64,000 nt of DNA from Paenibacillus sonchi (GCF_016772475.1 NZ_CP068595.1:4588001-4652000); one strand, 5' to 3'. Positions 1-9,063 are shown, counted from the first letter of the stretch. Made by a program: numbers and translations. The notes: generated by a model from the sequence alone, not told the origin.

Positions 1-1
1 G

Positions 2-943
2 CTCTGGCTGGAGCTGGAGGTCATGGGGATCAACAGTCCGAAGCTCACAGAAACCGACGACAGCTGGTTCTTTATGCGCCACGGCAAGCGGGTCAAGGAC
101 CGCAGCCGCTATCAGCTGGATTACCGGAATCCCAAGGTCATTGCCCACGCGGACGGAGTGATTTCAAGATTGGTGGAGCAGTATGGAGTGGGCTATATTA
201 AAATGGACTACAACATCAACGCCGGCATCGGGACGGAAACGGATGCCGACAGCTTCGGCGACGGTCTGCTGCAGCATAACCGGGCATATCTGGCCTGGCT
301 GGACAGCATCTTTGCCCGTTACCCGAATCTTGTAATCGAGAACTGCTCCAGCGGCGGCATGCGCATGGACTATGCCATGCTCAGCCGGCACAGCATCCAG
401 TCCACCAGCGACCAGGAGGATTACGTGCAGTATGCGGCGATTGCCGCAGGTTCTCCGGCGGCCCTGACCCCCGAGCAATCTGCAGTGTGGTCCTATCCGC
501 TGCGCGAGGGCGATGATGAAGAGGTTATCTTCAACATGGTCAATGCGCTGCTGCTCCGTGTGCACCAGAGCGGCCATCTGGCCGAGCTTGAGCCCCGGCG
601 CAGGGAACTGGTGAAGGAAGCGCTGGATTATTACAAATCGATCCGTGCGCATATCCCGCAGGCGACCGCCTTCTGGCCCTTGGGTCTGCCGGACAGCGAA
701 GGCGAGTGGGTGAGCTTTGGCCTGCGCCATGGCGATACCCGCTATCTGGCGGTCTGGCGGATTGCCGGAGAAGCAGCAGCAGTCAAGCTGCCGATTCCTG
801 AGCTGCAGGGCCAGGCAGCAGAAGTAAGCTGCGCATATCCTCAGCAGCATCATTCGGATTGGAGCTGGAACCCGTCCGGGGGTGTGCTGACCGTCTCAAT
901 CCCCCAAGGCAAGACGGCCCGGCTTTTTGAGATTCACGCTTGA
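2..943 (+). CDS. Alpha-galactosidase GH36, C-terminal part (5' end outside window)
   Basis: The frame is open from base 2, so the gene begins before the window; about 313 residues are visible of a family that is usually around 730. It hydrolyses terminal alpha-1,6-galactosides such as melibiose and raffinose-type sugars in the cytoplasm. Family landmarks are present: the YIKMDYN strand (about 190-225) whose Asp is the catalytic nucleophile in GH36, and the ENCSSGGMRMD segment (about 338-372) that lines the active site, followed by a C-terminal beta domain. No neighbour upstream can be seen, and a hairpin terminator follows directly. Family assignment is secure; exact substrate is inferred. 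Confidence 0.9.
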   Translation, partial: LWLELEVMGINSPKLTETDDSWFFMRHGKRVKDRSRYQLDYRNPKVIAHADGVISRLVEQYGVGYIKMDYNINAGIGTETDADSFGDGLLQHNRAYLAWLDSIFARYPNLVIENCSSGGMRMDYAMLSRHSIQSTSDQEDYVQYAAIAAGSPAALTPEQSAVWSYPLREGDDEEVIFNMVNALLLRVHQSGHLAELEPRRRELVKEALDYYKSIRAHIPQATAFWPLGLPDSEGEWVSFGLRHGDTRYLAVWRIAGEAAAVKLPIPELQGQAAEVSCAYPQQHHSDWSWNPSGGVLTVSIPQGKTARLFEIHA

Positions 944-960
944 CGCACGGCACAATTGAT

Positions 961-1010
961 CACCCTTTCTGAAGCGGAGATAAATTCATCTGCTGAGAGA
1001 GGGTGTTTTT
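961..1010 (+). terminator. Terminator of the alpha-galactosidase gene
   Basis: CACCCT at 961-966 pairs with AGGGTG at 999-1004, with an inner AGCGGAGAT/ATCTGCT stem, followed by TTTTT. It lies 18 bases after the stop codon. Confidence 0.7.
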
Positions 1011-1155
1011 GCTGCGGGAATATTCAGGTGAACGGCGGGGTTTCTTGTTCTGTAAATAGGTCTAATTAGTTTTGTAATACCTGTATTAATTTTTTAAAAT
1101 AAAAAACTGTTAATTGGGGCGGATTTTGGATAAAATAATCCCTAGACTAATATTT

Positions 1156-1195
1156 TGTCGAATTTACTCTGAATTTTGTCGAATTATTTGTCGAT
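1156..1195 (+). promoter_or_regulatory. Three Spo0A-box-like repeats
   Basis: TGTCGAA occurs at 1156-1162 and 1177-1183, exactly 21 bases (two helical turns) apart, and TGTCGAT at 1189-1195. TGTCGAA is the established core of the Spo0A box. The boxes lie just upstream of the -35 element of the abrB-like gene. In B. subtilis abrB is a direct Spo0A repression target, so the same logic is inferred here. Confidence 0.6.
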
Positions 1196-1221
1196 AAATA
1201 TCAAAAGATGTAGAAATAAAA

Positions 1222-1250
1222 TTGACAGGAAAGAACTAGCACTTTACAAT
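1222..1250 (+). promoter_or_regulatory. Sigma-A promoter of the abrB-like gene
   Basis: TTGACA at 1222-1227, a 17-base spacer and TACAAT at 1245-1250. This is a 6/6 match at -35 and 5/6 at -10, about 100 bases before the start codon. Confidence 0.7.
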
Positions 1251-1347
1251 GCAGATAGAGGTTAATCATTTCTACTATATTGAAGCATTGATAGCTTTTA
1301 ACACCACAAGATTATTTAAGGGTTATTTCAAGGGAGGATGCATAGTG

Positions 1348-1602
1348 ATGAAGGCAACAGGAATAGTAAGAAAAGTGGATGAACTGGGACGTATCGTGAT
1401 TCCGATTGAACTGCGCAGAACGATGGGAATTGACATAAAAGACCCTCTCGAAATTTTTGTCGACGGTGAAAAGATCATTCTCAGAAAATATGAGCCTACC
1501 TGCATCTTCTCCGGCAGTGCAGAAAACCTCATTAACTTCAAAGGCAAAATGGTCAGCAAAGATGTACTGGACGAATTGATTGCCAGCTTCGACCGCGTAT
1601 AA
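1348..1602 (+). CDS. abrB: AbrB-family transition-state regulator
   Basis: An 84-residue DNA-binding protein of the AbrB/Abh/SpoVT type. The N-terminal swapped-hairpin motif (TGIVRKVDELGRIVIPIELRR, residues about 4-24) is the family signature, and the C-terminal part forms the small multimerisation region. AbrB proteins repress stationary-phase and sporulation genes during growth. I chose ATG 1348 because AGGGAGG lies 10 bases upstream; GTG 1345 is an alternative. The promoter region has three Spo0A-box matches, which favours abrB over the paralogue abh. A strong hairpin terminator follows, so the gene is monocistronic. Confidence 0.85.
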   Translation: MKATGIVRKVDELGRIVIPIELRRTMGIDIKDPLEIFVDGEKIILRKYEPTCIFSGSAENLINFKGKMVSKDVLDELIASFDRV

Positions 1603-1635
1603 TCAGCAACCGGCATCCAGCGCTTTATAACAGCG

Positions 1636-1683
1636 GGGACCGGAGGACGGGCACCTTAACGGTGCTGCCCTCCGGTCCCTTTT
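1636..1683 (+). terminator. Terminator of the abrB-like gene
   Basis: GGGACCGGAGG pairs with CCTCCGGTCCC around a nested GGGCACC/GGTGCTGCC stem, followed by TTTT. A very stable hairpin. Confidence 0.85.
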
Positions 1684-1811
1684 GCATTGCACTTGAAGCT
1701 TGTGAACATGGACAATACCTGCTGAAATCCTATATTATAGGGCGTGAGACAAAAGCATCTGCCCGCAGAAGGCGGCATATGCAGAACACTACAGAAGGGC
1801 TGGGTCATCAC

Positions 1812-2495
1812 ATGAGTACGAAATTGAAGAAGCCGGAAGCGATTATTTTTGATATGGACGGAACGTTGTTCCAGACAGAAAGTCTGCTGTTGCCCGCTTA
1901 TCATAAAATGTTTGACATTTTGCGGGCGGAGGGTCTGTACGCAGGACCCACTCCACCGGAGGAACGGATTCTCAGCAGTCTGGGCATGCTGCTGTCCCAA
2001 ATCTGGAAGAATGTCATGCCGGATGCCGGTGAGGCTGTGCACCGCCGCGCGGATGAGCTGCTGCTGCAGCTGGAAGTCGAGGGGCTGGAGGCAGGCGGCA
2101 CACTGCTGTACCCTAAGGTTACCGAGACACTTGCGGCGCTTCATGAGCGCGGAGTCAAGCTGTTCGTAGCGAGCAACGGACTGGAAGACTACATTCACAG
2201 TATTGTAGTGGTGCACGAGCTGAAAGAGCTGTTTGACGGCCTGTATAGCGCCGGCGGACAGGGCACTGCTACCAAAACCGAGCTGCTGCGCATCCTGCTG
2301 GATGAGCACGGCATCAAGGAGGCTTGGATGGTCGGTGACCGTTCATCCGATGTCGAGGCAGGCAAAGGCAACGGGCAGACGGTAATTGGCTGCGCCTATG
2401 CAGGCTTCGGACGCCAGGATGAGCTGAAAGGGTCGGATGTTATCATTTCCTCATTTGATGAGCTGATTGGCCTCTACGACAACAGCACGGTGTAA
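1812..2495 (+). CDS. HAD-superfamily phosphatase, phosphoglycolate phosphatase-like
   Basis: A 227-residue haloacid dehalogenase-type hydrolase. Motif I FDMDGTLFQTE (about residues 13-23) supplies the Asp nucleophile and general acid, motif II is VASNG, motif III the Lys in TATKTE, and motif IV GDRSSDVEAG binds magnesium. A helical cap lies between motifs I and II, as in subclass I phosphatases. The start at 1812 follows AGAAGGG 13 bases upstream; ATG 1779 in the same frame also has a GAAGG-type site, so 11 extra residues are possible. The substrate cannot be read from sequence. It appears to be a single-gene unit between abrB and a gene-poor region. Confidence 0.8.
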   Translation: MSTKLKKPEAIIFDMDGTLFQTESLLLPAYHKMFDILRAEGLYAGPTPPEERILSSLGMLLSQIWKNVMPDAGEAVHRRADELLLQLEVEGLEAGGTLLYPKVTETLAALHERGVKLFVASNGLEDYIHSIVVVHELKELFDGLYSAGGQGTATKTELLRILLDEHGIKEAWMVGDRSSDVEAGKGNGQTVIGCAYAGFGRQDELKGSDVIISSFDELIGLYDNSTV

Positions 2496-3007
2496 GAGCG
2501 TACTGCAAAGGTGTACGAGCGTACAACAATCGAAAGGTTCTCCGTAATTACTGCCGGGTTATAGTCCAGGGCTGAATTGTCCATATTATAACAAGTAAGT
2601 CCACACGGGTGTCACTGCCGCCGCATAATCCGGCGTAAGGGCACCCTTGCTGGCGTTAAAGGTCCTTATTTTATTTGTATAGGAAAGCAATGTGTCCCAT
2701 TCTTGTGCTTAAGATATGTGTGGAGATCAGTCGGATTTGACCGCCTTTTTCCAGCTGGCGCTGGCGAAGTAGCGGGTGAGCGGTGCTATCAGATGAGCGG
2801 AGTTATCAGGTGAGTAGTGCTATATAGATTGAACTAGAAGTCCGTAATCTTCTTGTGGAATAACCATAGTAGATTTTTTTGCATGACTGCACTTCGTGCA
2901 ATAAAATACTTCTGGTTTTGCGTCGAACCGCCTTCTGCTGTATAGAATGCAATAGAATGTGAATTCTGATCTGATTAGAAAGAGATGTTCCTTCTGTCTC
3001 TCACTGA
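2496..3007. other. Gene-free region
   Basis: No convincing gene. An imperfect hairpin (GGGTG...GCACCC, about 2610-2651) may terminate the HAD gene. TGCAC-TTC-GTGCA at 2888-2900 is a small hairpin whose minus-strand surroundings share about 20 bases with a similar hairpin at 30241-30253. An 84-codon frame on the minus strand is rejected because its 5' part is the terminator hairpin of the next gene. Confidence 0.5.
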
Positions 3008-3042
3008 AACGGGTACCGTCCTTATAGGACGGTACCCGTTTC
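3008..3042 (-). terminator. Terminator of the interrupted yheC/yheD gene
   Basis: An almost perfect inverted repeat: AACGGGTACCGTCC pairs with GGACGGTACCCGTT around a 4-base loop, with T-runs. On the minus strand it lies 48 bases after the stop codon at 3090. Confidence 0.85.
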
Positions 3043-3089
3043 TGCTTATCGTATAATTTATATGCTTCACGCAATAAGTTATCCTGCTA

Positions 3090-4163
3090 TCAGTCCCCAA
3101 CCACCTTCGCCGGACTCGGCGCATTTTTGTTCTTATACACCCACATCGCATACTCCAGCGGGCGCGTTAACGCTTTGCGGTAAGTGCTGCTGTCGCCGGA
3201 GCGGGAGAAGACCTCGCGGGCGGGCTTGGGGTTGACCTCCAGCACGTAGATCTGGCCCTCGCGGTTAATGGCGAGGTCCAGGGCCAGCTCGCAGAGGGTA
3301 CCGAAGCTGTCCTCCAGATAGGCTGCGGCGTCGAGGCCCAGCTTCTCGGCGGTCTTCATCGTTTTCTCGGCCTTTTCCTGGCTGCCGAGCCATTGCTTCA
3401 GCAGAATCTCTGCGCGGATGGCGTGGCCGCCGCCGTGGAGATTGGAGGTGACGCTGCGGGCGGCGCCTACGCGGCCGGCCATGCCGGTCAGCTCCCACAC
3501 GCCCTGGCCGTTCTTTTGCACCAGCATGCGGTAGTCGTGGTAGCGTCCGCTGGGCAGGCGCAGCGGGATGCCCTGCTGCACGAGGAACCGCCCGCCGAGG
3601 CACCACTGGTGCACAATGGACTCCAGGCGGGTGAGCGTGACCTTGCGGGGGGCGATGATCTGCCGGCTCAGGCGGCGTCCCTGGATATCGTATAGGGACT
3701 TGCCTTCCTTCAGCCGCTCAATCCGCAGGATGCCGCGCCCGCCTGTTCCGCTGGCCGGCTTGACATAGACGACCGGGCTGGATTTCAGTATCCGGTGCAG
3801 ATCGGCGGAAGACTGGTATAACAAGGTTTCCGGCATATGCTGCCGGAACCGGCTTTTTTGCGAGAAGGTCTGGTACACGGTCCATTTATTGCGCAGCGGC
3901 CGGTTCAGAAAGGTCAGATGGCCGTAGCGCGCGCGGAAGCGCAGCAGCTGCTCGAACCGCTTGCTGCGCTGAATCCGGCAGCGGTCATAGATCATATTCG
4001 GAAAAGAGCGCCATTTGCGCGACCATGTTCCGCTTTTAACGTCATACACAAGTGCATGAATCTGATCCTTGCTGACGTGCACATCACCGGGTGTAAACAC
4101 AATAACACGTTCATTATAGACATGTATGTAGGAACAGCTTAAACGGCTCTTTATTTTATTCAC
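3090..4163 (-). CDS. YheC/YheD-family ATP-grasp protein, C-terminal portion of a split gene
   Basis: The open frame encodes 357 residues from a GTG at 4163. YheC/YheD proteins are ATP-grasp enzymes associated with the spore coat in Bacillus. The ATP-grasp core is seen: VYVKPASGTGGRGI (lysine and glycine loop), HDYRMLVQKN, and the metal-binding end LDLAINREGQIYVLEVNPKP. The family N-terminus (LGxLT... strand) is absent. The first 24 codons (MNKIKSRLSC...) belong to the inserted element. The genuine coding sequence starts at the 12-bp repeat 4091-4102, where GTG TTT ACA continues in frame from the N-terminal fragment at 22204-22333. Joined, the gene is exactly 1131 bases (377 codons). A strong terminator follows. 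Whether the truncated form is translated is unknown; the GTG has only a weak, distant GGAG. Confidence 0.88.
   Translation of the reverse strand: MNKIKSRLSCSYIHVYNERVIVFTPGDVHVSKDQIHALVYDVKSGTWSRKWRSFPNMIYDRCRIQRSKRFEQLLRFRARYGHLTFLNRPLRNKWTVYQTFSQKSRFRQHMPETLLYQSSADLHRILKSSPVVYVKPASGTGGRGILRIERLKEGKSLYDIQGRRLSRQIIAPRKVTLTRLESIVHQWCLGGRFLVQQGIPLRLPSGRYHDYRMLVQKNGQGVWELTGMAGRVGAARSVTSNLHGGGHAIRAEILLKQWLGSQEKAEKTMKTAEKLGLDAAAYLEDSFGTLCELALDLAINREGQIYVLEVNPKPAREVFSRSGDSSTYRKALTRPLEYAMWVYKNKNAPSPAKVVGD
4091..4102 (+). repeat. Attachment-site core, left end of the 18.1-kb element
   Basis: GTGTAAACACAA, identical and in the same orientation as 22204-22215. It lies inside the yheC/yheD reading frame (minus strand V-F-T codons). 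Left of it is the spore gene; right of it is element sequence. This is one hybrid attachment site (attL or attR). Confidence 0.85.
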
Positions 4164-4381
4164 ATGAAAATGCGAGCTCCAAAGTTAGTGTTTCAGCGGG
4201 GCATTCTTGAATGTGAATTGCTGCCCACGCAAGATTTATTTTATTGCATAGTTTATTGTATCCCTGGCCTTTTACCCAAGCGGTATATAGGCCGATTACG
4301 GCAGCTATAAGCAGGAGTATCGCAGAAATTAAGGCTAGTTTATCTAAATTTCTTGGGGAAACTGGAGGGGATCTCTTTGGT
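4164..4381. other. Left end of the inserted element, non-coding
   Basis: AT-rich sequence between the split gene and the glycosyltransferase. The part at 4103-4121 forms one arm of the proposed attP. GGAGGGG at 4364-4370 is the glycosyltransferase ribosome binding site. Confidence 0.5.
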
Positions 4382-5395
4382 ATGAAAAAGCTGATTAAGC
4401 TTCCGGAAAGCAGAAAATTAACCATCGCACAAGTGATTTCGAACTATCCAAACGCACAGCCGGTCCCTTCCATCAAAGGGGGGACTGAAAAAATTGTTTA
4501 TGAGCTGACGGAAGAGCTGGTTAGACGAGGGCATAAGGTCTATTTATTTGCAGCTCTAGGGAGCAGGAGCAGGGCAAAGCTTATTACCTATCCTAAGGGG
4601 CTCCGCCATGAAAGCATAGCAAGATTTGTGCTGAAAAAATTACCTGAGCGGGTTGATATTATCCATGACCATACTTTCCGTTCCGCGCTTGGCGTAACTA
4701 ATCCTAAGGTTCCAACGGTATGCACTGTGCATATCCCGGTCAAACGGCGGATTAAATACCCTGTATACGTAAGTAAACGCGCCCGCCGGCTGATGGGGAA
4801 CAACAAAGGCTTCTGTGTATACAATGGAATTAATACGCGTGAATATGAATTTAGCACAGAGAAACATTTATATCTGTTGTATATAGGCAGGATTATCCGG
4901 AATAAGGGTGTTTTGCAAGCTATACAAGTTGCCGAAAGGACTGGTAAGACGCTGATTATTGCGGGTCCCGTGAAAGCCTCCAGATTTTTTGAGAGAGAGG
5001 TCAAGCCGCGCATCCGGAACAATCCCAATATCCATTATGTTGGACCTGTGGGCGGGAAAATGAAGCAGCAGCTAATCAAGCATGCGGAATGTGTGCTATT
5101 CCCCACATTATGGGAAGAACCCTTCGGTCTGGTCCTGGTTGAAAGTTTAGGTTGCGGGACTCCGGTGCTGGCGCTCAGAAATGGTGCGGTACCGGAAGTA
5201 TTATCCGGATTTCCTAACCTGGTTTGTAATAACATAAGTGAGATGGCAGTTAAGGTCCGGCAGAAAAAATATCCTTCGCCGCACTTATTGAGAGCGTATG
5301 TTCAGAAACACTTCACCAATAAGCAGATGACTGACAGTTATTTAAGAATATACCATGAAGTTATTCAAAGAGAATCCGGTATGAAGAAATTCTAA
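4382..5395 (+). CDS. Glycosyltransferase family 4 (GT-B fold)
   Basis: A 337-residue retaining glycosyltransferase. The N-terminal Rossmann domain opens with IAQVISNYPNAQPVPSIKGGTE, typical of GT4 proteins, where the GG loop contacts the sugar nucleotide. The C-terminal domain has LYIGRIIRNKG and the E-x7-E motif (EEPFGLVLVE, about 264-273) that binds the donor. It has no signal peptide or membrane segment. Start ATG 4382 follows GGAGGGG by 11 bases. It is the leftmost gene of the element, points right, and is visibly AT-richer than the other cargo genes, hinting at a separate origin. Donor and acceptor are unknown. Confidence 0.85.
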   Translation: MKKLIKLPESRKLTIAQVISNYPNAQPVPSIKGGTEKIVYELTEELVRRGHKVYLFAALGSRSRAKLITYPKGLRHESIARFVLKKLPERVDIIHDHTFRSALGVTNPKVPTVCTVHIPVKRRIKYPVYVSKRARRLMGNNKGFCVYNGINTREYEFSTEKHLYLLYIGRIIRNKGVLQAIQVAERTGKTLIIAGPVKASRFFEREVKPRIRNNPNIHYVGPVGGKMKQQLIKHAECVLFPTLWEEPFGLVLVESLGCGTPVLALRNGAVPEVLSGFPNLVCNNISEMAVKVRQKKYPSPHLLRAYVQKHFTNKQMTDSYLRIYHEVIQRESGMKKF

Positions 5396-5450
5396 GCTGC
5401 CAAAGGCTGAGCTGAACGGACAGGAGTTTTTGATTTTCTTTTGCGCAAAG

Positions 5451-5487
5451 GAGCGTGCCTCCCATGAGGAGCCACGCTTCTTTATTG
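5451..5487. terminator. Bidirectional terminator between the GT4 and solute-binding genes
   Basis: GAGCGTGCCTCC pairs with GGAGCCACGCTTC (one mismatch), followed by TTTATT. It separates two convergent genes. Confidence 0.6.
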
Positions 5488-5514
5488 CCGGTATGGTGAT
5501 TGCTGTGACAGTGC

Positions 5515-7046
5515 TTACTTCTGCTTGGCGTACCATTCGGAAAATTGTTTCTGATATTCAGCGATGTATTTATCAATCCCCGCTGCTTTAAGCCTGTCCA
5601 GCGCTTTGGGGAAGGCGGTGTCATAATCGCTGAAGCCGCTGCCGATGGGTGCGAGGTATTCCGTGAATACGCCGTTCAGCTTCGTTTCTTCATTCTTGAC
5701 CGGTGTATTGTCAAAGTTGAAGCCGGCACCCTTGGAAATGATTGCCCCATCGTCCCAAGCCTTGTATTCAGCGATGAATTCGTCCGGAACGGTGTTGTCA
5801 AAACGGATGAAGTTTTTGTTCATCAGCAGCCAGTCGGGGATCAGCGAATCGGTGTTTATTTTGGTCAGACGCCCGTTCTCGTCCACCGTATAATCCGTTC
5901 CCTTTATCCCGTAGGCGAACAAGTCGTACAGCTCCTGGTTTTTTTGCAGCAGATTGAAAAACATCACATAGCGCTCAGGGTCTTTGGCTGCGGTAGAGAC
6001 GAAGAAGGCGGTGCTGTACGTGCCGCGGCTGATTTTTGGCCGGCCGCTGCCAAGGAAATAATTGACCAGCTTGGCCTCAGGCACTGCTTGTGAAATCGTT
6101 GCCGCCCCTTCAAAAGGGCGTGCCGCTGTACCGGCCCAGAACATCGCTTTGCCGGAGTTCCAGTCAGACTGCAGCTGCGGAACATTGGTGGCGGCATATT
6201 TCGGGATGATTCCTTTTTCATACCAGCCGCGCATCAGGTTCGCATACTTCTTGAACTCCTCGGTTTCAAACCAGCTGATGATTTTATCATCTTTCGCAGA
6301 CTCGTCCAGGGCAATAAAATCATTTTGCCAAAACAGGTTTTTGTCCGTGTAATCATATTGCAGAATCCGGCGGGCATCGGTGTTGGCGTACCCGATCAGT
6401 TCGGGATGAATGGCATGCACCTTATCATAGAACTGCTCCAGTTCCTTCAGCGAGGTGACCTGCGTCATGCCGGCTTCCTCCAGCAGATCCTGTCTGACCA
6501 GCGCGCTGTAGAACTCCGCAGAATTCGGCTTATTGCCGACTGGAATTGCATACTGCTTCCCATCTAGTTGAAAGGCCTTGAAGGAGGCCTCGTCGACATT
6601 TTTACTCAAATCGGCTGCTGCACTGACATAGGGGTAAGGTCGGCATAAAGCCCTTTTGCCACAGATTTCACCATGTAATTGGCATCCGTGTAGGTGGCGA
6701 AGTCCTCTCCCGTAGACAGCATCAGGTCGGTTTTGCCGCCGCCGTATTCTGTCCAAGGCAGAAAATGAAATTCAACCTCAGCGTTAATTTCTTTCTTGAT
6801 TACGTCGTAGAACTCTGTCTTCGCCAGTTCCTTCATCCGGTTCGATTCATCCCCGTACAGCACAATTTTCAGTTTGGCGGGAGCCAATGGGCTGCCGTCT
6901 TTACTGCCGTTATCCGTAACGGAAGGAGTACCTTCATTTCCGCTTCCGGTACTAGGGGCAGCGCTTTCATTGTTGCCCTGAGAACAGCCGCTTACCAGGA
7001 ATACCGCTGCCAGGAGCAAACTTAACCAACCTTTTTTCTTTTTCAT
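5515..7046 (-). CDS. Extracellular sugar-binding lipoprotein of an Lpl/Ytc-type ABC importer (frameshifted as read)
   Basis: About 510 residues when the two overlapping frames (7046-6606 and 6756-5515) are joined. It captures oligosaccharides outside the membrane for the permeases upstream. A lipoprotein signal peptide is clear: MKKKKGWLSLLLAAVFLVSGC with the lipobox Cys, then a Ser/Gly-rich tether. The mature part matches the family-1 solute-binding fold of LplA/YtcQ type. The frame breaks at the GGGG run 6631-6634; one more base restores ADLTPYVSAAADLSKNVDE. The operon order on the minus strand is permease, permease, binding protein. No ATPase gene is present, as usual for importers that borrow the MsmX ATPase. 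Start at 7046 follows AGGAGGG. Confidence 0.85.
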
Positions 7047-7185
7047 GATGAACCCTCCTGAATAGAATCATAATGTTTGAGGCATCTATTGCAAAGGTCG
7101 TGCTCCCTTAAGTCTTATTGTACATCAAGGTGCAGGGGAGCATAAACCCGGTGCAACCGGATATCATAGGGCATTTTGTTGGGAA

Positions 7186-8070
7186 TTAACCTTTGACCGA
7201 ACCCACAATAATGCCTTTGACAAAAAAGCGCTGGAGAAAAGGATATAATATGGCGATTGGCAAAACGGTCAGGCAGGTCATCGCCATTTTGGCTGTCTCC
7301 AGCGGCGGTGCGATGATAGCTCCACCGACCTGAGCCGCATTGCCGGAGGCCAGGAACTGGATGTTCGCCATCATGTTGTACATTAAATATTGGATCGTAT
7401 AGAGCTTCTGATCCGTTACCAGCATTAGCGGCAGATAGAAATCATTCCAGAACTGCAGCGCATAAAAAAGCGAGATTGTGACCAGCCCGACCCGGCCCAG
7501 CGGAATCATAATGCTGAAGAAGATCCGCAGATGTCCGGCACCGTCGATTTGCGCAGATTCCACGATTTCATGCGGGATGCTGCGGAAATAGTTTGCCATG
7601 AGAAACATCAGAAAAACACTGAGCACATAAGGGATGAACAGGCCGATAAGAGTATCGCCCAAATGATAATATTTGGTGCTGAGCAGATACCATGGCAGCG
7701 TTCCTCCGCTGAACAACATCGTGAAATAGGCGAAGAAGGCGAAGAAATTTTTGAGCCGGAAGCTTTTAACAGATATGACATAGGCGTAAGCGGTGGTCAC
7801 CAGTACGGCCGACACGGTGCCGAGCACCGTAACGATCACCGACATGGAATACGCCCGCAGAATCTGCTGCGCCTTGGAGCCAAACAGGAATTCATATGTT
7901 TCAAAGGTGAAGCCTCTGGGCCAGAACGAATATCCTTCCGCAGCGATTCGGGATTCGGTGGATAATGAGCCGGATACGGCCAGAATAAACGGCACCAGAC
8001 AGATGGCTGAAAATATAGCTATACAGCAATAAAAGAAAATGAGCAGGCCTTTGTTTTCGGTATTTAGCAT
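7186..8070 (-). CDS. Carbohydrate ABC transporter permease, LplC/YtcP type
   Basis: A 294-residue inner-membrane permease with about six transmembrane helices. The cytoplasmic EAA loop (EIVESAQIDGAGHLRIFFSI, about 181-200) docks the ATPase. The C-terminus FVKGIIVGSVKG is typical of the LplC/YtcP subfamily, which in B. subtilis belongs to importers of complex plant-polysaccharide fragments. It starts 12 bases after the upstream permease and is followed after 139 bases by the binding-protein gene, so the three form one operon. Start ATG 8070 follows AGGAGA. Neighbouring pectin enzymes suggest galacturonate- or rhamnose-containing oligosaccharides as cargo; that is inference. Confidence 0.9.
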   Translation of the reverse strand: MLNTENKGLLIFFYCCIAIFSAICLVPFILAVSGSLSTESRIAAEGYSFWPRGFTFETYEFLFGSKAQQILRAYSMSVIVTVLGTVSAVLVTTAYAYVISVKSFRLKNFFAFFAYFTMLFSGGTLPWYLLSTKYYHLGDTLIGLFIPYVLSVFLMFLMANYFRSIPHEIVESAQIDGAGHLRIFFSIMIPLGRVGLVTISLFYALQFWNDFYLPLMLVTDQKLYTIQYLMYNMMANIQFLASGNAAQVGGAIIAPPLETAKMAMTCLTVLPIAILYPFLQRFFVKGIIVGSVKG

Positions 8071-8082
8071 CTTATCAGTCTC

Positions 8083-9063
8083 CTAGAATAGTTTGCTGTC
8101 CTTGTCATACCAGCCAGCCAGCTTGTTGGCTACCAGAACCAGAATGAAGCCAAAGACGGATTGATAGAGCGTGATCGCTGAAGCAAAGCCGAATTCTCCG
8201 GAACGGATGGCTGTGCGGTATACATACACATCGATAATGTCGGTAGTAGGCAGAAGCAGCGGATTCAGGAAGGTTACTCCCATAATCATGCTGAGATCGC
8301 CTTTCAGCATGCCCCCGATGCCCAGCAGCGTCATTAGAATGATCGACGGAATAAGCATTGGCACCGTAATCCTGGTAATAATCTGCCATCTGGAGGCACC
8401 GTCGATTTTTGCGGCTTCATAATAGGAAGTGTCGATGCCTTGCAGGACCGCATAATAGATGATGGCGCCGTAGCCGGCGCTTTTCCAGATATTCGCCAGC
8501 ACTAGAATGATGACGAACAGCCAAGGGCTGGAATACCAGTCGACCTGGGAGATGCCGAGCGTTTGGAGCAGCTGGTTCATAATGCCTTTGTCATAATCCA
8601 GCAGGGAGAACAGAATTGCCCCGATAATAATCCAAGAAATAAAGTACGGAAAAAACATGACGCTCTGCGTGATTTTGATAAACCACTTGCTGCGCAGCTC
8701 GTTCAGGATAATAGCGATGGCCACTGAAAAAAACGTACCGGTCAGCATATATAGCGCATTTAGCATGACCGTGTTGCGTGTAGCCCTGAGAGAGTCTTCC
8801 ATGCTGGAGAAGAAAAACTCGAAGTTGGAGAAGCCGGCCCACGGGCTGCCGAAGATGCCGTCGTTGAAGTTGTAATTCTTAAAGACCAGAATCAGACCGC
8901 TCATCGGCAGATAAGCAAAAAGAATCAGAATGACGATCCCCGGAAGAGCGAGCAGGTATAGTGTGCTGTCCTTCTTAAGGGATTTACGGAAGCTTTTGGC
9001 TCTGGCCGCCCTGATTCCCGGACTTAGCCGTCCCTGTGTTTCCGGTGTAGCCTCTTGCATCAT
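8083..9063 (-). CDS. Carbohydrate ABC transporter permease, LplB/YteP type
   Basis: A 326-residue permease and the first gene of the leftward importer operon. An N-terminal cytoplasmic extension is followed by six transmembrane helices, with the EAA loop YYEAAKIDGASRWQIITRIT at about 218-237. It pairs with the LplC-type permease to form the channel. Start ATG 9063 (an ATG ATG pair) follows AAAGGAG by 10 bases. A perfect CcpA-type cre sequence lies 89 bases upstream, suggesting glucose repression of the whole operon. Confidence 0.9.
   Translation of the reverse strand: MMQEATPETQGRLSPGIRAARAKSFRKSLKKDSTLYLLALPGIVILILFAYLPMSGLILVFKNYNFNDGIFGSPWAGFSNFEFFFSSMEDSLRATRNTVMLNALYMLTGTFFSVAIAIILNELRSKWFIKITQSVMFFPYFISWIIIGAILFSLLDYDKGIMNQLLQTLGISQVDWYSSPWLFVIILVLANIWKSAGYGAIIYYAVLQGIDTSYYEAAKIDGASRWQIITRITVPMLIPSIILMTLLGIGGMLKGDLSMIMGVTFLNPLLLPTTDIIDVYVYRTAIRSGEFGFASAITLYQSVFGFILVLVANKLAGWYDKDSKLF

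Larger units (their letters stand above)
1011..1347 (+). other. Regulatory region upstream of the abrB-like gene
   Basis: AT-rich stretch without a gene. It holds three Spo0A-box-like repeats and a near-consensus sigma-A promoter, listed separately, and the ribosome binding site AGGGAGG (1331-1337). Confidence 0.6.

Noticed and set aside
2820..3074. 84-codon minus-strand frame
   Set aside because: Its 5' part is the perfect terminator hairpin at 3008-3042; composition is not coding-like.
4091..4102. GTGTAAACACAA considered as a cre or other operator
   Set aside because: It lacks the CG centre of cre and occurs exactly at the two gene-element junctions, so an attachment core explains it better.
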